Source: Fulvivirga sp.
GTDB taxonomy: Bacteria; Bacteroidota; Bacteroidia; Cytophagales; Cyclobacteriaceae
Direction: 5' to 3'
NCBI GenBank assembly: GCA_028280565.1
Contig: JANQLQ010000024.1
Coordinates: 45,248-109,247, forward strand
DNA length: 64,000 nucleotides
Every line of letters starts with the position of its first letter. The stretch's first letter is position 1. The notes beneath the pieces are model-generated. The model had not been told where the DNA came from. It saw nothing but the letters and a program-made list of their open reading frames with translations, and searched no databases. Below, in pieces: positions 52,401 through 59,884 of this stretch. The position numbers and the translations under genes were made by a program.

Positions 52401-54771
52401 TACCTCTAGGGAAGAAAGCCCGGGGCACACTTTTGAAACCGGGCAGTACACCATTTCTTTGACTGTCGAAAAAGACGGGTGTAGTAGCACTTACACATCA
52501 CCTGACGCTATTGTTGTGGATAACCTCGAGGCAAAATTTGAGGTTGACCAAGCTGGTGTTTGTCTGCCACAGGTCACCCGGTTTACAGACCGTAGCGAAA
52601 ACGCAGTCTCCTGGCTTTGGGATTTTGGAGATGGGAATCAATCCACCGATCAAAATCCAGTTCATACCTATACCGATCCACCTTCTGCCGGGGTGACACT
52701 AAAAGTAACCAATAGCACCGGCTGTACCGCCAGCTATACCAGTAGTGAAGTTTCATTTTTTCAGCCAAAATTTGAAGTAGAAAACGCCACGGGGTGTCTT
52801 CCCTTTGAAGCACACTTCAAAAACCTTACGGAAAGATCCGTTCGCTGGCAGTGGGATTTCGGGGATGGGGGTACCTCCACGGCCGAAAACCCATCGCACC
52901 TGTACACTTCTACCGGCACGTTTACCGTCAGGTTAAAAGTGCAGTCCTCTACAGGATGCTATGATAGTTTAGTCAAGGAAGAATTGATCGTGGTTAAAGA
53001 CGTAAATGCTTCTTTCCGGTCAAACGCGGGCCAAAACAGCTGCGCGCCACTTTTAGTCAGCTTTGAAAACACTTCTGAAGGAGCATCCCAATTCCGTTGG
53101 GATTTCGGTGATAACTCTTCCTCGGGGAATGCTAACCCATTTCACATTTACACGGCTACCGGGAAATTTGATGTGACTCTCATCGCCCAAAATGACATCG
53201 GGTGTACCGATACCCTAACTTTTGACGACCTGGTGACTGCTAACGGGCCTGGCACCCAATTTTCAGCTAGTGACTCCGTCCTTTGCCACCCATCGGAGAT
53301 CTACTTTAAAGATGCTTCCGCCTCCGCCATAAAATGGCAATGGTTCTTCGGTGATGGTAACACCAGCGAGCTGCAAAATCCACAACATCAATACACCCAC
53401 CCGGGCCGTTACACCGTATCCCTGTTAGCCACTGACGATAAAGGTTGTGAACAGGTGGTGAAATACGATTCGATAATTGTATACCCTTCTCCCAAGGCAA
53501 GATTTGAATTATTGGACTATGATCACTGCCTGCCGGTCACTTTAGAGGTGAATAATACTTCAGAAAACTTACAAGAGAGCGAATACTTGTGGGATCTTGG
53601 CAACGGCCGGGTTTCCAAGGAATTCCAGCCTATGATCCGGTATAACGAGCCGGGAAGCTACAAGCTGTCCCTTACCACCACCAACGGGTCGGTATGCCGG
53701 GACACGTATACCTTCGATCATGAAATCGTAGTCTATGATACCACGTACCAGGCCCAGCCGGAGGTGCAGCAGCTCTCGGTAGTCAACGACAAGGAGATCA
53801 GCCTAAAGCATTCTCCTTATACTCGTAATAATTTCAAGTACGGACTTGTATACCGGCAAGGGACCGGGGCAGAATTCACAGTAATGGATACTATCCGTTC
53901 ACCAAACGATGAATTCCTTATCGATCAAGGGGTTTTCCCGGCTAAAAAATCTTATGCCTACAAACTCCAGTCTTTTCTCTATTGTCATGAGCCTGCTGAT
54001 CTGCAAGCATTGACCCTCTATAAATCGATCATGCTGAGCAGCGCTGCCCGTGAAAATGACATACTGCTGGAATGGACACCGTATGTGGGCCATACGTTTG
54101 ATCATTATTCCATCCTAAGAAAAACTGCCGGGGGGCAATTCCAGGAAATAGCGCAGGTCCCGGTCCACCAAACTCAATTTGAAGACACGGAAGATCTCTG
54201 CCCTTTTGATTACACCTACCAAGTGAAAGCGATGCGCTTGAATGGATCGGAATATTACTCTGCCGGAAATACAACCATTTCCAAGCCTGCAAAAAACATT
54301 TTCCTCGAACAGCACGTGCAAGTGGAACGATCAACCGTGGAGAACAACGCATCCGTATATACCGAATGGCGAGCCCCGGCCATCGGCCCGGACAAGGTTA
54401 TTTACTACTCGGTGCATCGATCTACTGATGATGCTGGCTTCGAGCCTATTGCCGAGGTACCAGCAGGTATAACCAGCTTCTTGGATCACAAGGTCAACGT
54501 TCATGAACATCAATACCAATACAAAGTAGAGGTAGTCAATAGCTGCCAGGTAAAAACCAGGGAGAGCAACCTGGGATCGACCCTTTACTTGCAAAAGGAA
54601 ACAGATCAGTACTTGAACACGTTGTTTTGGACACCTTACACAGGCTGGACACAGGGGGTATCAAGGTACTTGCTGCAACGTATGAATGAGTTCGGCGCAT
54701 GGGAAACCGTAGAGGTCCTTGACGGAAACAGTATCGAAAATATGGTAGATCTTAGCCTTGAAGAAAACTGA
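49474..54771 (+). CDS. Giant PKD/FN3 surface protein lacking a C-terminal sorting domain
   Basis: The start of the signal peptide proper is MKNLYILILL (ATG at 49504), ten codons into the frame. I count 17 PKD or PKD-like repeats by their WDFGDG-type motif between ~45 and ~1430 (two are degenerate, such as WTFDDG and WEIDG), each with conserved cysteines, followed by three or more FN3-like modules (ILLEWTPYVGHTFDHYSIL, YTEWRAPAIGPDKVIYYSVHR, NTLFWTPYTGWTQGVSRYLLQ). It ends abruptly in the last FN3 module (MVDLSLEEN) with no CHU_C or type A sorting domain. It is probably an adhesin or motility-linked cell-surface fibre; how it is sorted is unclear. Confidence 0.88.
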   Translation: MIIPKNLQNLMKNLYILILLVSPWFAHAQNNKIKASVTQGCAPLSVSFSYPVQGISKYQWDFGNGSSSALANPTILFDAVGNYTVKLTFTTVEGASKTITIDAPIQVIDKPQVDFSVSGSKFCNGDRVTFNNTSTLADRYLWDFGDGNTSQENSPTHQYARGGSYQVTLVGFNQYGCQGLKISDTPIEIRQVTSLDFEADFTSKCLDDATIVFNAPPGYSSLRWDFGDGSQGVGSTVLHTYDQPGSYSVSLAVEDAEGCTALLTKPSYIQVFEPVVPAVEFMETPVCTGQDITFINQTQDTQSITWTFDDGFTSDQDTVTRAFPSAGTYSFTVSLTGTNGCTSVKNYPGSITVVQAPAPVIDISDTEGCVPFNVTFSNTTPGNPGYFWEIDGKSFTDPIVSYTFDQPGRYTITAKTLHSAGCENSIVYDSAIVVHAPQIEIETSEPSGCMPLSTSFSLTNDDVTQVLWDFGNGLTSTGLTPSLTYEQAGEYEVSATVVNAYGCLQTIKFPRPISVKDTIIDYTPPGAIKTCKAVSVYFNGGMGTDFWEWDFGDGNTSEAINPTHVYNEPGTYRVSLTTNNRNHCRTTIPNYNRIIVKDVKASFKATISDTTECPGFTAEFENLSQDAERFLWDFGNGQQSTEANPRHKFEGTFQFPVVLTVWNDIGCSKRTSEIITSPWTSCSYDSLDEMEGEVIDNTNRNYTYQLNLCDLPAEVKFRNPLPQAGSWMWDFGDSSTSTEQNPIHIYTTSGTFPVRLFAFYEDGSIDTLQNYSTVRISTPDVNFTYDKSATCNGTEVSFRNSSPSLLRWEWDLGNGTTSTAKDPVALYTQPGVYQVDLSARDTSGCDLKVVKNVIIGNPYLMYQYGDNLCFGDSLFIDHNIEGYQTFSWDFGDGYSSTEKYPEHQYAGPGEYQVKLNATDRNGCVKVFDLPEQVTVSQPLADFSVDGKAFGCNTLTTQFKNRSLNASKWQWDFGDGHTSREESPGHTFETGQYTISLTVEKDGCSSTYTSPDAIVVDNLEAKFEVDQAGVCLPQVTRFTDRSENAVSWLWDFGDGNQSTDQNPVHTYTDPPSAGVTLKVTNSTGCTASYTSSEVSFFQPKFEVENATGCLPFEAHFKNLTERSVRWQWDFGDGGTSTAENPSHLYTSTGTFTVRLKVQSSTGCYDSLVKEELIVVKDVNASFRSNAGQNSCAPLLVSFENTSEGASQFRWDFGDNSSSGNANPFHIYTATGKFDVTLIAQNDIGCTDTLTFDDLVTANGPGTQFSASDSVLCHPSEIYFKDASASAIKWQWFFGDGNTSELQNPQHQYTHPGRYTVSLLATDDKGCEQVVKYDSIIVYPSPKARFELLDYDHCLPVTLEVNNTSENLQESEYLWDLGNGRVSKEFQPMIRYNEPGSYKLSLTTTNGSVCRDTYTFDHEIVVYDTTYQAQPEVQQLSVVNDKEISLKHSPYTRNNFKYGLVYRQGTGAEFTVMDTIRSPNDEFLIDQGVFPAKKSYAYKLQSFLYCHEPADLQALTLYKSIMLSSAARENDILLEWTPYVGHTFDHYSILRKTAGGQFQEIAQVPVHQTQFEDTEDLCPFDYTYQVKAMRLNGSEYYSAGNTTISKPAKNIFLEQHVQVERSTVENNASVYTEWRAPAIGPDKVIYYSVHRSTDDAGFEPIAEVPAGITSFLDHKVNVHEHQYQYKVEVVNSCQVKTRESNLGSTLYLQKETDQYLNTLFWTPYTGWTQGVSRYLLQRMNEFGAWETVEVLDGNSIENMVDLSLEEN

Positions 54772-54820
54772 CCTGGTCACGAATAGATCATCTGCCTGTA
54801 AATTGCGAGGAATAAGAATC

Positions 54821-55270
54821 TTACGGTTTGATTTTAGTGTTCTCGTTTAGCCTTGTACAATGCCCTTGCTTAATATATTGGATACCCATTTCCAATACTT
54901 TATTCCAAGCTGCTCCTATCCCAGGGGCATACTTTTGATCGTGTAAGGGGATGGTCTTAAGTAAGGCTGTTTTCCATAATTGATAAAAATGAGCTTTGAT
55001 GTCCAGCTTTGAGCGACTATGGGTCTCTTTTATCCTTTTCAAGCTAGCTTGGCCGGCAAAATTACCCCGTGAGTACATGATCATTAAGTCCAGGCCGTGC
55101 TTGAGAAGCCTATTTTTCCGGTTAAAATCTGTATTTTTAAACTTTTCAGCCACTTCGGGGCTGCTAGATAAGAATTTTTTGTGAAAAGTCTCGATCACAT
55201 TGCCATTGGCAAGGCATCTGCCATAACTGTGGTAAACGATAGCGAGGGTGTTTTCCTTTGTCATTTCCAT
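54821..55270 (-). CDS. Single-domain globin
   Basis: The 149-residue helical protein fits a bacterial globin: a B/C region FHKKFLSSSPEVAEKFKNTDF, an E-helix region RKNRLLKHGLDLMIMY, then HSRSKLDIKAHFYQLWKTALL where His84 is the likely proximal haem ligand, and GAAWNKVLEMGIQYI as the H helix. The H...LDI..xxY..W pattern recurs in a bacterial globin group of unknown physiology. It could bind oxygen or nitric oxide, or sense them. The gene is single and convergent with the giant PKD gene; an ATG two codons in is an alternative start. Confidence 0.7.
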   Translation of the reverse strand: MEMTKENTLAIVYHSYGRCLANGNVIETFHKKFLSSSPEVAEKFKNTDFNRKNRLLKHGLDLMIMYSRGNFAGQASLKRIKETHSRSKLDIKAHFYQLWKTALLKTIPLHDQKYAPGIGAAWNKVLEMGIQYIKQGHCTRLNENTKIKP

Positions 55271-55384
55271 TTCACATGCATTTTACTTTCGCTTACATTT
55301 GAACAAACATCTCAGCTTTATGACACCTGGTGATTGACCATGACCAGGTACATGACGGATCGAGGTCAGCAGACCCAATACGCT

Positions 55385-56752
55385 ATGAACAACGAAAACG
55401 ATACAATTATAGCCCTTGCTACCCCGCCGGGCGTGGGGGCCATAGCCGTAATCCGGCTGTCTGGGCCATCGGCCATTGATAGGATCGACCAAGTATTTCA
55501 TGGGAAAAACTTGGCTGATCAAGACAGTCACACGCTTCATTTCGGCACCTTGCGACAGGAGGGAAAGATCATCGATGAGGTGCTGGTATCGATCTTTAAA
55601 GCCCCAAGATCCTATACCAAGGAAAATGTAGTGGAGATCTCTTGCCATGGATCTCCTTATATCGTCAAAGAGATCATCAAAGTAATGCTAGCCGTAGGGG
55701 TACGTTTGGCCAAGCCCGGGGAGTTCACCCAGCGTGCTTTTTTGAATGGCCAGTTAGACCTGGCACAGGCGGAAGCCGTTGCCGACCTGATCAATTCAGA
55801 TTCAGCAGCCTCCCACGAAGCGGCCATGAACCAAATGCGCGGGGGCTTCTCTGCCCAAGTAAAGCAGCTTCGTGAAGAGCTGATCCATTTTGCCTCTATG
55901 ATCGAGTTGGAGCTGGATTTCGGGGAAGAAGATGTAGAATTTGCCGACCGGGCAGCCTTGGAAAAGCTCATTAACGACTTATTGAAAGTGATCAAAGCGT
56001 TAGTCTCCAGTTTCGACCTGGGCAACGTGATCAAGAACGGTGTCCCCACGGTCATTGCCGGTAAACCCAACGCCGGCAAATCCACCCTGCTCAACGCCCT
56101 TTTAAACGAAGAAAAGGCCATTGTCTCGGACATCGCCGGCACCACTCGCGACTTTATAGAGGATGAGATCAACATCGGTGGGGTCACTTTCCGTTTCATC
56201 GACACCGCCGGCCTGAGAGAAACCACGGATAAGATTGAAGCCATAGGGGTAGAACGTACCCAAGAGCAAATGAAAAAAGCCTCGTTGATCATTTACATGA
56301 TCGACCTGGCCCACGACACCGTGGTAGAGCTTCATCGTGATATCAACAAACTGGAAAACCTGGGCATCCCCTTCATCGTGGTGGGCAATAAGATCGACCA
56401 GGCGCAAGAAGATCTAAAAGCCCAAGTAGAAAAGATCAACGGATCCGTTTTGATCTCCGCCGATCAAAAGCAGAACCTGGAAGCCCTGAAAGACCGGGTG
56501 CTGGAAATAGTTCACCTCGATAATTTCAAGACCGGTGATACAATCGTTACCAACATCCGGCATTATGATAATCTTTTAAAAACACAGAACGCCTTGCAAG
56601 ATGTATTGAATGGCCTGGATAACAATATCACGGGAGATTTTTTGGCGATGGATATCCGGCAGGCGTTGCACTATTTAGGGGAGATTACTGGGGAGATCAC
56701 TACGGATGATCTATTGGCGAATATTTTTTCGAAGTTTTGTATCGGGAAGTGA
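55385..56752 (+). CDS. mnmE: tRNA modification GTPase MnmE
   Basis: The open frame extends to 55334, but homology begins at MNNENDTIIALATPPGVGAIAVIRLSG, so the ATG at 55385 is the start. The N-terminal folate-binding domain (with TRYTKEN-like PRSYTKENVVEI and GEFTQRAFLNGQLDLAQAEAV) is followed by the G domain (GKPNAGKSTL near 226, DTAGLRE near 271, GNKID near 335) and the invariant FCIGK end. With MnmG it makes the carboxymethylaminomethyl modification of wobble uridine. The 3' end of mnmE is a known integration site for genomic islands such as SGI1, and a recombinase remnant follows directly here. Confidence 0.96.
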   Translation: MNNENDTIIALATPPGVGAIAVIRLSGPSAIDRIDQVFHGKNLADQDSHTLHFGTLRQEGKIIDEVLVSIFKAPRSYTKENVVEISCHGSPYIVKEIIKVMLAVGVRLAKPGEFTQRAFLNGQLDLAQAEAVADLINSDSAASHEAAMNQMRGGFSAQVKQLREELIHFASMIELELDFGEEDVEFADRAALEKLINDLLKVIKALVSSFDLGNVIKNGVPTVIAGKPNAGKSTLLNALLNEEKAIVSDIAGTTRDFIEDEINIGGVTFRFIDTAGLRETTDKIEAIGVERTQEQMKKASLIIYMIDLAHDTVVELHRDINKLENLGIPFIVVGNKIDQAQEDLKAQVEKINGSVLISADQKQNLEALKDRVLEIVHLDNFKTGDTIVTNIRHYDNLLKTQNALQDVLNGLDNNITGDFLAMDIRQALHYLGEITGEITTDDLLANIFSKFCIGK

Positions 56753-56836
56753 TTGCCACAAACTATCACAAGGCCCCGAAGAGCGCGTATTTAAAGGGTT
56801 AAAATATAACGCATGGTATAACTTAAGGCTTGCTCA

Positions 56837-57043
56837 ATGGTAATAAAGGCAGGCATTTCAAAAAATCATGTTTCACTCTGCTCGACATACATTTGCAACT
56901 TTACAACTGACGCTGGGGACAGAGATCTACACAGTGTCAAACTCTTGGGACATCAGAAACTGAAAACTACACAGGTATATGCCCAGGTCATTGATCAGAA
57001 AAAAGTGGAAGCGGTAAAAAAAATCCCCGATCTTAATCTTTAA
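56837..57043 (+). pseudogene. Tyrosine recombinase (phage-type integrase) C-terminal remnant
   Basis: The frame reads AGISKN, then loses similarity and regains it at KLLGHQKLKTTQVYAQVIDQKKVEAVKKI. The missing part is in another frame (FHSARHTFATLQLTLGTEIYTVS), so two compensating small frameshifts separate the pieces. Together they show the catalytic Arg (SARHT), His (LGHQ) and Tyr (QVYAQ) of a tyrosine recombinase. The N-terminal two-thirds are missing. Its position 85 bases after mnmE suggests that it once drove integration there. Confidence 0.75.
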
Positions 57044-57291
57044 ATCATGGAACCCCTTTTTTCCTGTTTGGATATATTTTGCCCAGATATTTAGCAATAC
57101 GAGAGGCATCAACTCCTGGTTAAAGAAAATGCCCATAAACACCACCACAAGCAACTGGAGCGGTACAGCATCTCATTATTAAAGAAGCATGTCCTGTTTA
57201 CACGATAAATCGATCTGATCTAAATCGGGCGTCCTATTATAACAACAGGATAAAAATGTATCGTCAAAGTCTCGAAAGTATAAGTTCGTAG

Positions 57292-57720
57292 TATCAGCTT
57301 CCCTATTTTTTTCGTCATGAAGATTACTATCAATATGATCATCCAATCGTCGTTAATCGGGCTACATCACATTTCGAATTTTGGTTAGCATTAAAGCTTC
57401 GTCAATATGAGGAAAAGTTGGTGAGCATCGATGACTTTTTAAATCATCAACTAAAAGTAAATTTCTACGAGAATCAAACATACTGTATACGATTTATCCG
57501 CTTAATGATGCGCTAATACGGGGATGAATTGATTTCACAACTCGTCATCGATACTACCTATGAATGGATTATCATCATTGAAGATGGTAATTTAAAAAGC
57601 CCGCCTTCTGAAAGAGAAAGCAAAAAGGAATATGTAAAGAAGGTCGAGAGAGAAGCAACTGTCCAATTTTTGCCCAGTGTCAGTAGCCGACTCATTGAAA
57701 CGCTAACCCCGGTACCTTGA
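57292..57720 (+). pseudogene. Broken gene of unknown family with in-frame stop
   Basis: One reading frame is open from 57292 to 57720 except for a TAA at 57514-57516. Before it reads YFFRHEDYYQYDHPIVVNRA and LALKLRQYEEKLVSIDDF; after it ISQLVIDTTYEWIIIIEDG and a charged tail ending SRLIETLTPVP. The composition is protein-like on both sides of the stop, so it looks like a gene recently inactivated or a read-through case. No family was recognised. It lies among other remnants downstream of mnmE. Confidence 0.45.
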
Positions 57721-57873
57721 AGAAACGGACAGATCACACCTTACCGGCTTACTCGATGGTAAACATCCACCAGGTAAAATCTATTTTAAAAGTAATGCCA
57801 ATTAACTTTATAGTTTTAGAAAGGTTAATAATTCCATTGTATATCTAGCGCTGAAGTTAATATCTTTAACGGT

Positions 57874-58184
57874 ATGAATGTAAAGATGCCTAAAGGTAGC
57901 GATGCCCAGATCATATACCCGGAGCAGTTAGATGACATTATGCAAAGTGTGTTACCCCGTGAAAATAGAATTCATAAAAATCAAAAATATTTTTGGTTTG
58001 TAGGGACAGGCAATGCGTCTAAGCACTTATTTATGGAACTTGTTGGCTTAGGGCAGCCTAACAGAATACATGCTGACTCACCCACCATATTTCGGGTGGC
58101 CATATACAAAATGGCAGTCACCTTAACCACACAAGTGGAATTATGAAGGCGTCTAACGCAGGAACTAAGAGGTTATGCGCATAG
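57874..58184 (+). pseudogene. RadC-like JAB domain protein remnant
   Basis: The first 80 residues (YPEQLDDIMQSVLPRENRIHKNQ, FWFVGTGNASKHLFMELVGLG, FRVAIYKMAV) match the N-terminal part of Bacteroidota RadC/JAB-domain proteins, which are common on mobile elements. The expected HNHPSG metal-site segment is displaced by a frameshift and decayed: another frame reads NHTSGIMKASNAGTKRLCA and then stops. The downstream half is missing. The remnant overlaps the start of the phosphopantetheinyl transferase gene. Confidence 0.65.
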
Positions 58185-58921
58185 TCTCAGGACAGCTGTT
58201 GTTACATCGGAAAGGGAAGCCATTAACCGTAGCAGTGGCCTTGGTTCAGGGCATGCTGGAAACACTTGCCAGCCACTTGGATCGACTGCATCCGGAGGAA
58301 AGGGCTCGCTACGATTCCTTGAAATATGTGCGTCGGAAGGAGAGTTATCTACTAGGGAGGCTTTCGGCCAAAGCTGCTTTGTCCGAGCTTACCGGCTTTA
58401 GGAATGCCGCTGCGCTGTTCATCGATAGGGGGGTTTTTGATTTCCCGGTGGTAAAATGTCCGGCTATGCCTAACCACCAGGTCAGTATCAGCCATAGCCA
58501 AGGGATAAGTATGAGTGTTGCTTTTGCAGAAGCCCATCCCGTGGGAATAGACATCGAACAGGTAACTAATAGGAACCGGGAAGTGATGCGTAACCAGCTG
58601 ACAACTAAGGAAGAAGCGTTACTCAAAGGTATCCGGCTGGATGATACCTGGGGATACACCCTGCTTTGGAGCATCAAAGAATCTTTGTCTAAAGTCATCA
58701 AAACTGGCATGATGATAGACTTTTCGTTGCTGGAGGTTAACACATTGTCAGTAAAAGGTATCCGGGAATATGTTGGTACCTTCTCCCAATTCGGACAGTA
58801 CCAAGCGATATCCTTCTCCCTTGGTGATTATGTGGTTTCGATCACGCTTCCCAAGAGAAGCATTGTGGATTTTCGCCAGGCACGGTCGCTCTTTTCAAAT
58901 CTGAATGATTCGATGGTTTGA
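58175..58921 (+). CDS. 4'-phosphopantetheinyl transferase (Sfp/AcpT superfamily)
   Basis: The 248-residue protein has the family motifs PVGIDIEQV (near 124; Mg-binding D and E) and LLWSIKESLSKV (near 165; catalytic Glu and Lys), and an N-terminal half with YLLGRLSAKAALSEL. It would transfer phosphopantetheine from coenzyme A to carrier proteins, a requirement for polyketide and nonribosomal peptide synthesis. It lies a little before an AT-rich stretch with an acyl-hydrolase/AT fragment and PksB-like hydrolase, so it may serve a secondary-metabolite cluster. No acyl-carrier protein is seen in the window. Confidence 0.88.
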   Translation: MRIVSGQLLLHRKGKPLTVAVALVQGMLETLASHLDRLHPEERARYDSLKYVRRKESYLLGRLSAKAALSELTGFRNAAALFIDRGVFDFPVVKCPAMPNHQVSISHSQGISMSVAFAEAHPVGIDIEQVTNRNREVMRNQLTTKEEALLKGIRLDDTWGYTLLWSIKESLSKVIKTGMMIDFSLLEVNTLSVKGIREYVGTFSQFGQYQAISFSLGDYVVSITLPKRSIVDFRQARSLFSNLNDSMV

Positions 58922-59013
58922 TCGTTAATTTCATCGTATACCACTGCGAATCGCAGCCGTTGGGATACTTGCCACTGGTTTTCTCTTAGCTCAATGGATG
59001 TACTTATCTCCCA

Positions 59014-59394
59014 GGATATGCTCGTGCCAGCTCCTGGTATGGTTTTTCATCCAACCGGTCAAATTCAATCGTAGATTTCAGCCGGACAAAAAGTAACTGC
59101 CCCTTTGGCCCATTAATACAAGGTTCAAAGTCCACGTAGGCCCGGTAGGTCACCACTACTGTGTCCTTGGCCAAGGTGATTTCTTTGGCGGCCCGGACGT
59201 TGTGTACTTTGACCTAGATCATATATAACATATGGTCAAACAGCTGTCATAATCAAGCAAGGTATGCGGTTCATGACTAGATGTATCCAGCTATCGATGC
59301 CCTTCTCGTGGTTGTCGGTTTGATGGACACTGACCAGTTTTTTAATGAAACCAGCCAGGGTTTGTAAGATTTGTGCAAGGAATGTGATATTCAT
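59014..59394 (-). pseudogene. Decayed minus-strand gene of unknown family
   Basis: A frame starts with ATG at 59394 (MNITFLAQILQTLAGFIKKL) and stops after 52 codons at 59236. About 20 bases on, another frame reads VRAAKEITLAKDTVVVTYRA, then YVDFEPCINGPKGQLLFVRLK, to a TAA at 59014. Both look like protein and may be two parts of one frameshifted gene. No family recognised. The rest of the 58922-59884 gap holds a hairpin at 59432-59456 and an AT-rich stretch upstream of the FtsX-type gene. Confidence 0.3.
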
Positions 59395-59431
59395 GGACCA
59401 ATCTGTTTTAGGATGTCGGAACCCTAAAATA

Positions 59432-59456
59432 TGTAGCCCCGAAGCCCAGGGCTACA
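59432..59456. repeat. 8-bp hairpin, interspersed-repeat-like
   Basis: The perfect stem tgtagccc/gggctaca with a 9-base loop is of a kind often seen between Bacteroidota genes. It marks about where the sequence changes from moderate to clearly AT-rich composition. Confidence 0.4.
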
Positions 59457-59884
59457 CATTGGCAAGCCTTGCTTATTGTTTAGGACAGATGTAAGTTTAA
59501 TTTGAAATTGAATTAAAAATAGGTAGACTCTTTATTACAACTTACGTGGTCTAGTTTGTACATTAGCATATATGAAATAATTGATGAGTTTTTTTCTTGA
59601 ATTCAGACCTAGAAATATTCTACCTCAAATAGTTTGAAAGGATTAATTGAGTGGTATCAATTGTAAAAGTTTTCTCATCTTAGTCTAGGGAGATCATTGG
59701 ATTGTCTTCCATAGATAATATGGTGAAAGATTGTTAATAAAAAGCAACACGGTAGTTTATGGCCTTGACTGGAATATGAAGATTATTTGAAATAATCTTC
59801 TCTAATTTTATTTTCCAGTTAATTTCAAATCATAATTGGTGTAAAATACAAATTTTACGTTGGCAATTCAACCAAGAATAAGTT

